This document shows positions 32,960 to 42,400 of a stretch of DNA of 64,000 bases, piece by piece (the first letter of the stretch is position 1; each line of letters opens with the position of its first letter). The DNA is taken from positions 1 through 64,000 of the forward strand of contig JAFWOY010000033.1 in the NCBI GenBank assembly GCA_017509755.1, read 5' to 3'. Made by a program: the position numbers and the translations under genes. The DNA comes from Bacteroidales bacterium. Lineage in GTDB: Bacteria; Bacteroidota; Bacteroidia; Bacteroidales; UBA932. The notes beneath the pieces were generated by a model. The model was not told the origin of the DNA, ran no database searches, and saw nothing but the letters and a program-made list of their open reading frames with translations.

Positions 32960-34929
32960 AAATATGGAAGAAAGACCCCTGGCTCGAACCTTTTGCCAAA
33001 GTCGTCGAGCGACGCAACCAGCAGATCATCATCCGCAAGCAGGAGATTGCCGGTTATGGAAAACCTTTGAAAGATGCCATCAACGGAGCTCTCTACTATT
33101 GTCTCCACAAGGAAGACGGGGCATGGGTTTTCCGCGAGTGGGCGCCCAACGCGACGAAGATATTTTTGCTGGGTGACTTCAACGGCTGGCGTCGCGCGGA
33201 CGAGTGGGCGTTGAAGCCGCTGGGTGGCGGTAATTGGGAACTGCGTGTCCCGGAAGACAAGATTGCGCACGGCGATTTATACAAATGGTATGTGGAATGG
33301 CCCGGGGGCGGGGGAGAGCGGATTCCCGCTTATGCCACCCGCTGCGTGCAGGATCCCGATTCGAAGGTGTTCTGTGCCCAGGTCTGGGCACCGGAGAAAC
33401 CATATCGCTGGCGGAAAAAGCTTGGGCCGAAGATCACCAATCCGCTCATCTATGAGGTACATATCGGCATGAGCTCGGAGGAGCAGAAGGTGGCTTCCTT
33501 TACCGAGTTCCGGGAGCAGGTGCTGCCGCGCGTCATTGAGACCGGCTACAATACGCTGCAAATCATGGCCTTGCAGGAGCATCCCTATTACGGGAGTTTC
33601 GGCTATCAGGTTTCCAGTTTCTTTGCGCTCAGCAGCCGTTTCGGCACACCCGAGGAATTCAAGGCGCTTGTCGATGCTGCGCACCGGGCCGGCATCGCCG
33701 TGATTATGGACGTGGTGCACAGCCATGCCGTCAAGAACGAAGTGGAAGGTCTCAGCCGCCTGGACGGTTCCTACACCACTTATTTCCATGAGGGACCGCG
33801 CGGCGAACACCCCGCATGGGGCTCGCGTTGTTTTGATTACGGGAAAGGACAGACGCTGCACTTCCTGCTTTCGAATTTGAAGTACTGGATGGAGGAGTAC
33901 TGCCTGGACGGCTTCCGTTTCGACGGCGTGACGAGCATGCTTTACTACGATCACGGCCTGGAGCGTGACTTCAGCGGCTACCCTTGCTATTTCGACGGGG
34001 GACAGGATGAAGATGCCATCACCTATCTGGGGCTGGCCAACATCCTGGTCAAGGAAATCAACAAGAATGCTTTCACCATCGCCGAGGACATGTCGGGCAT
34101 GCCCGGCCTTGCCGCGCCGCTGCGCGACGGCGGTATCGGCTTCAACTACCGCATGAGCATGGGTGTAGCCGACCACTGGATCAAATGGATCAAGGAACGG
34201 AGCGACTGGCAGTGGAGCATGGGCGAGATCTGGTACGAGCTTTCCGGCAAGCGGGCTGATGAACGGACCATCAGTTATGCGGAGTGCCACGATCAGGCGC
34301 TGGTGGGGGACAAGACCATCATTTTCCGCCTGATTGACAAAGAGATGTACACGGCGATGAACAAGGCCTCCCAGAATTTGGTGGTGGACCGCGGCATCGC
34401 GCTCCACAAGCTGATCCGGCTGGTGACGCTGGCCACGGCCGGCGACGGATACCTGACGTTCATGGGCAACGAGTTCGGCCATCCCGAATGGATTGATTTC
34501 CCGCGGGAAGGCAATGACTGGTCCTTCTTCTATGCCCGCCGCCAGTGGTCGCTCGTCGACAATCCCGACCTGCGGTACCGCGACCTCTGGCAGTTTGAGA
34601 AAGCGATGATCTCGTTGGCGAAGGAAGACAGTCTCCTGGCGGAGCCGCCCGTGTGCCTGCGCTGCGATGAAGAGAAGAAGATCCTGATCCTGCGCAGGGC
34701 CGGCCTGGTGTTCGTCTTCAATTTCAATCCGGAACAGTCGTTCGACCACTATGGTTTCGAAATGGAAGGCGGCAGCTACGAAATGCTGCTGGACAGCGAC
34801 GCCCCGCTCTTCGGCGGATTCGGCCGCAACAACGATGCGGTCCGGCACTTAACTGTCACGGAGGGAGGCAAGGAGACCCTCTATCTCTACCTGCCCAGCC
34901 GTACGGTGCAAGTGCTAAAAAAGAAATAA
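32956..34929 (+). CDS. 1,4-alpha-glucan branching enzyme (GH13)
   Basis: The 657-residue enzyme has an N-terminal CBM48 (VFREWAPNATKIFLLGDFNGW) and a GH13 barrel. Catalytic residues are within DGFRFDGVTSMLYYDHG (nucleophile Asp), TIAEDMSGMP (acid/base Glu) and SYAECHDQALVGD. The sequence resembles the GH13_8 eukaryotic-like branching enzymes more than classical GlgB. It makes alpha-1,6 branches in glycogen. It is translationally coupled to xseB and is followed 54 bp later by the debranching enzyme. Confidence 0.92.
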   Translation: MKIWKKDPWLEPFAKVVERRNQQIIIRKQEIAGYGKPLKDAINGALYYCLHKEDGAWVFREWAPNATKIFLLGDFNGWRRADEWALKPLGGGNWELRVPEDKIAHGDLYKWYVEWPGGGGERIPAYATRCVQDPDSKVFCAQVWAPEKPYRWRKKLGPKITNPLIYEVHIGMSSEEQKVASFTEFREQVLPRVIETGYNTLQIMALQEHPYYGSFGYQVSSFFALSSRFGTPEEFKALVDAAHRAGIAVIMDVVHSHAVKNEVEGLSRLDGSYTTYFHEGPRGEHPAWGSRCFDYGKGQTLHFLLSNLKYWMEEYCLDGFRFDGVTSMLYYDHGLERDFSGYPCYFDGGQDEDAITYLGLANILVKEINKNAFTIAEDMSGMPGLAAPLRDGGIGFNYRMSMGVADHWIKWIKERSDWQWSMGEIWYELSGKRADERTISYAECHDQALVGDKTIIFRLIDKEMYTAMNKASQNLVVDRGIALHKLIRLVTLATAGDGYLTFMGNEFGHPEWIDFPREGNDWSFFYARRQWSLVDNPDLRYRDLWQFEKAMISLAKEDSLLAEPPVCLRCDEEKKILILRRAGLVFVFNFNPEQSFDHYGFEMEGGSYEMLLDSDAPLFGGFGRNNDAVRHLTVTEGGKETLYLYLPSRTVQVLKKK

Positions 34930-34952
34930 TTACGTACTATTATATTTTTACC

Positions 34953-34960
34953 TACCTTTG
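34953..34960 (+). promoter_or_regulatory. -7 element for the glycogen gene set
   Basis: TACCTTTG followed by C fits TAnnTTTGC; the debranching-enzyme ATG is 23 nt downstream. Confidence 0.6.
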
Positions 34961-34983
34961 CAGGATTAAAGATTCGAACGAAA

Positions 34984-36924
34984 ATGGCCTATCTGCAATT
35001 CAACAAAGCCGAACTCGTGAACCTCGAATACTCCCTCAAACGGGAACTGCTCGCGACCAACCGGACCGGCGGTTACTGCAACACGACCATCGTGTGCTGC
35101 AACACCCGCAAGTACCACGGTCTTTTCGCCGTTCCCATCGAGCGTTTCGACGGTCACCGCTATATGCTCCTCTCGTCGCTCGACGAGACGCTGCTGCAGC
35201 ACGGGATGCCCTTCAATCTCGGCATCCACTGCTACGGGGATGTCTATGAACCTCGTGGACACAAATACATCGTAGATTTTGAGATGAATCCCTATCCGGT
35301 GATCACCTACCGGGTGGGCGGCATGCTCTTCAAGAAAGAGATCCTCTTCGTGGTCGGAAGCGACCAGCTGCTGATCCGCTACACGCTGCTGGATGCCCAT
35401 TCCCACACGGTACTGCGTCTCAAGCCTTACCTGGCGTTCCGGAGCATTCACGAATTGACAGTGGCCAACGGTGATGCGGATACCCACTACCAGCCTGTGG
35501 ACAACGGCGTTTCCTTCTGCCTCTACAAGGATTTCCCGACCCTGTATCTGCAGTTGTCCAAGCCGAACGAGTATGTCCACGTGCCCGACTGGTATCGCAA
35601 CAATGTCTATAAAGAAGAATACCGCCGCGGCTTCGACTGCCAGGAAGACCTCCTGGTACCGGGCTTTTTCGAGATGCCGATGGCCAAGGGCGAGAGCATT
35701 ATTTTCTCGGCTTCCACATCGCCTGTTTCGCCGCGGAACCTGAAAGCGCAGTTCACCCGTGAAGTGAACCGCCGTATGCCGCGAGGCAATTACGACGAAT
35801 GCCTGAAGGCTGCGGCCGATCAGTTGTTCGCCTCCAAGGGCAAGTTCGACCGCATCTGCACCGGCTTCTCCTGGCATGAGATCGGCGGCATGCGTGAAAC
35901 CTGTCTTTCGCTTCCCGGCCTGACGCTGTTCAATACCGGCAACGTGAAATTTTTTGAAAAGATCCTCTCCGACCTGATTACGGAAAACGCCGACTCCTTC
36001 CTGCACGGCAGCAATCAGGTTGAATCGCCCCTGCGTCTCTTCGAAGATGTGCAGCAGTTGGCGGCTTTCACGGGAGACGAGGCCGGTGCGTGGAAGAGAT
36101 ATGGCAAGTTCCTCAAACAGGTGATGGAAAGCTATCTGGCCGGCCGTCCCGAAGTGCAGCTGCATCCGAACGGCCTGCTCTGGGCTGAGAAGCCGGGTGT
36201 GGCGCTCAGCTGGATGAACGCTTATATCGATGGCAAGCCCGTGACGGAGCGCCGTGGCTATCAGGTAGAGACCAACTGTTTCTGGTACAATGCAGTTTGC
36301 TATACCCTGGACATGGAGGCCCGCTTCGGCAAGCCAAGCCCGCTGACGAAGCGCCTTGCCGAGGTCAAGGATGCCATTGAAAATGTGTTCTACGACCTCT
36401 TCTGGGTAGAAGTCCGCCACCATCTGGCCGACTATGTGGACGAGACGGGCCAGAATGTCTTTACCCGTCCCAACCAGCTGTATGCCTGCTCGCTGCCCTA
36501 CAGCCCCGTTTCCGAGGAAGTGCAGGCCGAAATCCTGCATGCCGTGGAGCGGGAACTCGTGACCACGCGCGGCATCCGCACGCTGTCGCCCAAGAATCCG
36601 CTCTATCGCTCGCGCTACGACGGCAACCAGATCGAGCGCGATACCGCCACCCACAACGGCTGCACCCGTCCCTGGCTGCTGGGCGCCTATGTGGCGGCCA
36701 GTTTCAAACTGTTCGGTCCTTCCTTCACCCGCAAGGCCCAGGAACTGATCGACGGTTTCCAGGAAGACCTGAATGTCCACGGCATCGCCGCCGTCGCCGA
36801 AATCTACGATGGTGACCCGCCGTATATCCCGCACGGTGCCATCAACTCCGCCCTGAGCGTGGCGGAAATCCTGCGGGTCAAATACCTGATCAGTCAATAC
36901 AAGGATAAGGAGGAAGCGTTATGA
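34984..36924 (+). CDS. glycogen debranching enzyme (amylo-alpha-1,6-glucosidase, GH133-like)
   Basis: A 646-residue protein with an N-terminal beta-sandwich glycogen-debranching domain (LLATNRTGGYCNTTIVCCNTRKYHG, cut here as LLATNRTGGY and NTRKYHGLF) and a C-terminal (alpha/alpha)6 barrel typical of amylo-1,6-glucosidases (GFSWHEIGG, VETNCFWYNAVCY, THNGCTRPWLLGAYV). It removes branch residues from glycogen or dextrins. Its TGA overlaps the start of the next gene as ATGA. Confidence 0.9.
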   Translation: MAYLQFNKAELVNLEYSLKRELLATNRTGGYCNTTIVCCNTRKYHGLFAVPIERFDGHRYMLLSSLDETLLQHGMPFNLGIHCYGDVYEPRGHKYIVDFEMNPYPVITYRVGGMLFKKEILFVVGSDQLLIRYTLLDAHSHTVLRLKPYLAFRSIHELTVANGDADTHYQPVDNGVSFCLYKDFPTLYLQLSKPNEYVHVPDWYRNNVYKEEYRRGFDCQEDLLVPGFFEMPMAKGESIIFSASTSPVSPRNLKAQFTREVNRRMPRGNYDECLKAAADQLFASKGKFDRICTGFSWHEIGGMRETCLSLPGLTLFNTGNVKFFEKILSDLITENADSFLHGSNQVESPLRLFEDVQQLAAFTGDEAGAWKRYGKFLKQVMESYLAGRPEVQLHPNGLLWAEKPGVALSWMNAYIDGKPVTERRGYQVETNCFWYNAVCYTLDMEARFGKPSPLTKRLAEVKDAIENVFYDLFWVEVRHHLADYVDETGQNVFTRPNQLYACSLPYSPVSEEVQAEILHAVERELVTTRGIRTLSPKNPLYRSRYDGNQIERDTATHNGCTRPWLLGAYVAASFKLFGPSFTRKAQELIDGFQEDLNVHGIAAVAEIYDGDPPYIPHGAINSALSVAEILRVKYLISQYKDKEEAL

Positions 36925-38210
36925 GAGTCCTGATGTTCGGCTGGGAATTCCCGCCGCATATTGCAGGCGGTCTGGGAACAGCCTGCTACGGAATGACCAA
37001 AGGCCTGGCACACGCCGGCGTGGACGTGCTGTTCGTGATGCCGTCCGCCAGCGGTGACGAGGACCAGACTTCGGTGCGCATCATCAATGCGAGCGATGTC
37101 GCGGTCTATGACAGCTGGCACAACGTGGATGAGTTTCTCAGCAAAGTCCAGTTCCTGCGCGTAGGGTCCAACCTGCATCCGTACATCGATCCGACTGACT
37201 TTACGGACCTGGTCGAGGAAGAGCGCCGCACCCAGAGCGAGGAATTCAAGTTCTGGTTCCGCCAGAAATATAAATTCTCCGGCAAATACGGCAAGAACCT
37301 CATGGAGGAGGTTTCGCGCTATGCGATGGTGGCCGGTGCGATTGCGGCCGAGCAGGAGTTCGACGTGATCCACGCCCACGACTGGCTGACCTATCTGGCC
37401 GGTATCGCCGCCAAACGCGTGTCCGGCAAGCCGCTGGTGATCCATGTCCATGCCACTTCTTTCGACCGCGGCAGCGCCGACAACATCGACACCCGCGTGT
37501 TCGCCATCGAAAAGCAGGGCATGGAGGAAGCTGACAAGGTCATCACCGTCAGCGACCTGACCCGTAACATCGTCATCAACAAATACGGCATCGACCCCGC
37601 GAAGGTCGTGACGGTCCACAATGCCGTCGATTTCTCCGGCCGCGAAAAGATCGAAGTCCAGCGCGGCGTGAAGGAGAAAGTGATCACCTTCCTGGGCCGC
37701 ATTACTTTCCAGAAAGGCCCCGAGTATTTCATCGAGGCGGCTGCCAAGGTGCTCAAGGTCTGCCCGGACACCCGCTTCGTTATGGCCGGCAGCGGCGACA
37801 TGATGAACCGCTGCATCCGCTATGTGGCCAAGCTCGGCATTGCCGACCGCTTCTATTTCACGGGCTTCCTGCGTGGCGACGACGTCCAGAAAATGTTCGC
37901 CCTCTCCGATGTGTATGTGATGCCATCCGTGTCGGAGCCGTTCGGTATCTCACCGCTTGAGGCGATGAAGACCGATGTGCCGACCATCATCTCCAAGCAG
38001 TCGGGTGTCGCCGAGGTGCTCAAGTATGCCATCAAGGTCGACTTCTGGGATGTGAACGCCCTTGCCGACGCCATGTACGGACTCCTCAATTATCCGGCCC
38101 TCTCCAATCTGGCCGCGGAGAAAGGTCGCGAGGAAGTCGACAATCTGAAATGGGACAGCGCCGCCCTCAAGGTGAAGCGCGTCTATGAATCGGCCGTGTC
38201 AGGAAAATAA
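36921..38210 (+). CDS. GT4-family glycosyltransferase, glycogen-synthase-like
   Basis: A 429-residue GT-B glycosyltransferase. MFGWEFPPHIAGGLGTACYG at the N-terminus and DVIHAHDWLTYLA resemble bacterial glycogen synthases and sucrose-synthase relatives, and the C-terminal PSVSEPFGISPLEAM with its catalytic Glu pair matches GT4. The acceptor is likely an alpha-glucan given the neighbours, but a maltose-phosphate-like role cannot be excluded. Confidence 0.85.
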   Translation: MRVLMFGWEFPPHIAGGLGTACYGMTKGLAHAGVDVLFVMPSASGDEDQTSVRIINASDVAVYDSWHNVDEFLSKVQFLRVGSNLHPYIDPTDFTDLVEEERRTQSEEFKFWFRQKYKFSGKYGKNLMEEVSRYAMVAGAIAAEQEFDVIHAHDWLTYLAGIAAKRVSGKPLVIHVHATSFDRGSADNIDTRVFAIEKQGMEEADKVITVSDLTRNIVINKYGIDPAKVVTVHNAVDFSGREKIEVQRGVKEKVITFLGRITFQKGPEYFIEAAAKVLKVCPDTRFVMAGSGDMMNRCIRYVAKLGIADRFYFTGFLRGDDVQKMFALSDVYVMPSVSEPFGISPLEAMKTDVPTIISKQSGVAEVLKYAIKVDFWDVNALADAMYGLLNYPALSNLAAEKGREEVDNLKWDSAALKVKRVYESAVSGK

Positions 38211-38223
38211 AAAAAGTATCGCT

Positions 38224-39429
38224 ATGAATAAGTCCGTTTGTTTTTACTTCCAGGTTCATCAGCCCGACCGTCTCCGGCAGTTCCGCTTTTTCGACATCGG
38301 CAACGATTACCATTATCTCGACGATTTCGCCAACCGTACCATCGTCCGCCGGGTGGCGGAGCGCTGCTATCTGCCGGCCAACCGGCTTCTGCGTGACCTG
38401 ATCCTGCGTCACAACGGGGCTTTCAAGGTGGCCTTCTCCATCTCCGGAGTCGCCATCGAGCAGTTCGAACGCTATGCGCCGGAGGTGATTGACAGTTTCA
38501 AGGCTCTGGCCGCTACGGGTTGCGTGGAATTCCTGGCTGAGACCTACAGCCATTCGCTCGCCTCGCTCGCTTCGACCACGGAGTTCAAGAAGCAGGTGAA
38601 GCTGCATACCGACCTGATTAAACGCCTGTTCGGCGTCAAACCCACCGTGTTCCGCAATACGGAGCTCGTCTATTCCGATACCATCGGTGAGACGGTCTCT
38701 GGCATGGGCTTCAACGTGATGCTGACCGAAGGCGCGAAACATATCCTGGGTTGGAAGAGCCCCGATTTCGTGTATGCCAATGCCATCAACCCGCGCCTGA
38801 AGCTGCTGTTGCGCAACTTCACCCTGAGCGACGACATCGCTTTCCGCTTCTCCGACAAGGGATGGGCCAGCTGGCCGCTGACCGCCGACAAGTTCGCGGA
38901 TTGGGCCGTTACGACGCTGGAAAGCGGGGATGTGCTCAATCTCTTTATGGATTATGAGACCTTTGGCGAGCATCAGCGCAGCGCCAGTGGCATCTTCGAT
39001 TTCCTCAATGCCCTGCCGGCCGCCATCCTCTCCCGGAATCTCGATTTTTGCACGCCTTCCGAGGCCGCGCAGAAGTACCAGCCGGTAGCGCCGCTGCACG
39101 TGCCGTTCCCGATCTCCTGGGCGGACGAAGAGCGCGACACCAGCGCCTGGCTCGGCAACGAACTGCAGGAAGAGGCCTTCAACAAGCTGTATGCACTGGA
39201 AGCCGACGTGTACAAGACGAAGGACGACAACCTGATCGCCGTTTACCGGCGCCTCCAGGAGAGCGACCATTTCTATTACATGTGCACGAAGTTCTTCTCC
39301 GACGGCAGCGTCCACAGCTACTTCAATCCTTACGACACGCCGTACGAAGCTTTCATCAACTACATGAACGTGCTGGCTGATTTCGAGCTGCGCGTGAAAG
39401 ACAAACTCAAAGCGAAGAAAACGAAATAA
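38224..39429 (+). CDS. GH57 alpha-amylase / alpha-glucanotransferase
   Basis: A 401-residue GH57 protein: FYFQVHQPDRLRQF at the N-terminus, the nucleophile region VFRNTELVYSD and the acid/base region DYETFGEHQ. Lacking a signal peptide, it should act on intracellular glycogen. The ATG at 38224 gives the usual N-terminus; an earlier ATG at 38185 overlaps the preceding gene. It lies 13 bp after the GT4 gene. Confidence 0.9.
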   Translation: MNKSVCFYFQVHQPDRLRQFRFFDIGNDYHYLDDFANRTIVRRVAERCYLPANRLLRDLILRHNGAFKVAFSISGVAIEQFERYAPEVIDSFKALAATGCVEFLAETYSHSLASLASTTEFKKQVKLHTDLIKRLFGVKPTVFRNTELVYSDTIGETVSGMGFNVMLTEGAKHILGWKSPDFVYANAINPRLKLLLRNFTLSDDIAFRFSDKGWASWPLTADKFADWAVTTLESGDVLNLFMDYETFGEHQRSASGIFDFLNALPAAILSRNLDFCTPSEAAQKYQPVAPLHVPFPISWADEERDTSAWLGNELQEEAFNKLYALEADVYKTKDDNLIAVYRRLQESDHFYYMCTKFFSDGSVHSYFNPYDTPYEAFINYMNVLADFELRVKDKLKAKKTK

Positions 39430-39434
39430 AGCAG

Positions 39435-42400
39435 ATGGAAGACAAATTCACGATGCCCGACTACCTTTTCGAGACAAGTTGGGAAGTTTGCAACAAGGTA
39501 GGCGGAATTCACACCGTTATTGCCACCAAAGCCCTCTTTTTAGGTAACTCATTCAAGAAAAACCACCATATCCACATCGGGCCGGATGTTTGGCGCGATG
39601 TCGATCAGAACCCTGAGTTCAAGGAAGATCCGTTGCTGTTCCGCTCTTGGCGGAAAGAGGCTGCGGAAGAAGGTCTCCGCCTTCGGATCGGCCATTGGAA
39701 CGTGGCCGGGGAACCTGTGGCCATCCTCGTCGACTTTACGACGTTCATCAGCCGCAAGGACGATATCCTGACCGAGTTCTGGAAACGGTTCGGTGTCGAT
39801 TCCCTCAGCGGCGGCTGGGATTATGTCGAGTCGGCCCTCTTCGGCTATGCCAGCGGCAAGGTGATTGAAAGCTTTGTGCGCTATTATGTCAAGCCGCACG
39901 AGAAAGTGGTCGCCCAGTTCCACGAGTGGATGACTGGTGCCGGTTTGCTGTATGTCAAGATGACCAACCTGCCCATCGGTACCATCTTCACCACGCATGC
40001 CACGGTTATCGGCCGTTGCGTCGCCGGCAAGAATATCCCGCTCTACGATGGCCTGGCCGGTCTGGATGCTGACCGGCTCTCGCATGAATATGGCGTGGTC
40101 TCCCGCCATTCACTGGAGAAAGCGGCGGCGGTAGCCTCGGATGTTTTTACGACCGTGAGTGACATCACGGCCCGTGAGTGCCGCCAGTTCCTGGGCCGTT
40201 CCTGCGATGTGATCACCCCCAACGGTTTCGAGAACAGCATCACGCCCGCTGCGAATGTGTATGACGATTGTCGCAAGGCGGCGCGCAAGAAGTTGCTGAC
40301 GGTTGCCTCCGCGATGGGTGGTGAAACCTATGCCGAAGACAGCCTGCTGGTTGCCATCAGCGGCCGTTACGAGTACAGCAACAAGGGTATCGATGTTTTC
40401 CTCGATGCGCTCGGCCGCGTTGCCGGCCAGGAGTATCAGGGACACAATATCCTGGCTTTCGTCATGGTTCCGTCCGGTAACAACGGCCCCGACAAGGAAT
40501 TGCTCGCTTGTCTCGACGGCAGCCCGGTCAAACACACCACGCAGACGAGCCATTATCTGATGGACGACTATGACATCGTGATGCGCCGCTTGCGCGAGCT
40601 GCAGTTGAACAACGGAGTCGGCGCGAAAGTCAATGTGTTCTTTGTCCCGACCTATCTGAACGGAAACGACGGTATCTTCAACATGCGTTATTATGACCTG
40701 CTGGTCGGCATGGACTTGACTGTATTCCCGTCGTACTACGAGCCTTGGGGCTATACGCCGCTGGAGTCGCTTGCCTTCGGTGTGCCCACCACGACGACTT
40801 CCCTGGCCGGCTTCGGCCTCTGGGTACGGGAGCACTATTCGGAAGCGCACCCCGGCATCGAGATTATCGAACGCAATGACGCCAATTACAATGCGGTGGT
40901 CGATGCGGTTGCCGCCCGGATCCTGGAAGCTGCCGGCCTGAGCGCTGACGAGATGGTCAGCTGGCGGAAGAACGCCCGTACCGTGTCCAAGATCGCCCTT
41001 TGGAGCAACAACATCGTTTACTATAAGGAAGCCTACACAACCGCCATCGAAAAGGTTAGGGCTTCCCGCAAGGATTTCATCGACATTCCGGAAGAACCGC
41101 ACAGCTATGAAAACCTGTCGGCTGGCCAGCCGACCTGGACCAGTGTTTTCATCAGCCGCGAACTTCCCGAACGCCTGAAACGGCTTGACGCACTGGCCAA
41201 GAATCTCTGGTGGTGCTGGAACCAGTCGGCCATCGACCTGTTCCGCAGCATCGATCCCGTCCTGTGGAAGAAGACCAATGGTAACCCGCTGCTGTTCCTC
41301 GACAAGAATCCGCTCAAACGCTACCGGATCCTGGAAAGTGATGAGGCGTTCCTGGCCCGTCTCGACGCCGTCTATGCGGAATTCGAGGCCTATATGGCGG
41401 AGAAGGATTCCCGTCCCGGTGCCCGGGTGGCCTATTTCTGCATGGAATACGGCATTGACACCTCGCTGAAGATCTATTCCGGCGGTCTCGGCATCCTGGC
41501 CGGCGACTATCTGAAGGAAGCGTCCGACATGAAGGTCAACATGACGGCTGTGGGCCTGCTCTACCGGCACGGCTATTTCACACAGCGACTCTCGGCCTTC
41601 GGCGACCAGATCGCTGACTACGAACCGCAGGACTTCACGAAGATCCCTGCCACGCCGGTCCGCGACAAGGACGGAAATTGGATCGAGGTAAGCGTCGCTT
41701 TCCCGGGCCGTAACATCAATGCCCGCATCTGGAAAGTCGAAGTCGGCCGTACCGACCTCTACCTGCTCGATACCGATTTCGAAGAGAACCTGCCCGAAGA
41801 CCGCCAGGTGACCCACCAGTTGTACGGCGGCGACTGGGAGAACCGCCTGAAGCAGGAACTCCTGCTGGGTGTCGGCGGTATCCGCGCGCTCCGTGCCATC
41901 GGTGTCGAAGCCGATGTCTATCACTGCAATGAAGGCCATGCCGCTTTCTGCGGTTTCGAACGCCTGCGCGAATACATCCAGAACGACAACCTCTCGTATC
42001 CGGAAGCCCTCGAGGTCGTGCGTGCTTCCTCGCTCTTCACCACGCATACCCCGGTCCCGGCCGGACACGATGCGTTCACGGAAGACCTGCTTCGCGTGTA
42101 CATCTCGCACTATCCGGAACGGATGAAGATTGACTGGAAGACCTTCATGAGCCTGGGCAAGATCAACGTGGACAATCCGAACGAGAAATTCTCCATGAGC
42201 TTCCTGGCCGCCAACCTTTCGCAGGAGATCAACGGCGTGAGCTGGCTGCACGGCAAGGTGAGCCAGAAGATCTTCGCCCCGATGTGGCCCGGTTACCTGG
42301 CCGAGGAGAATATCGTCAGCTCCGTCACCAACGGCGTCCACTATCCGACCTGGACGGCGCCGGAATGGAAAGAAATCCATGCCAAGGTGTTCGGGCCGGA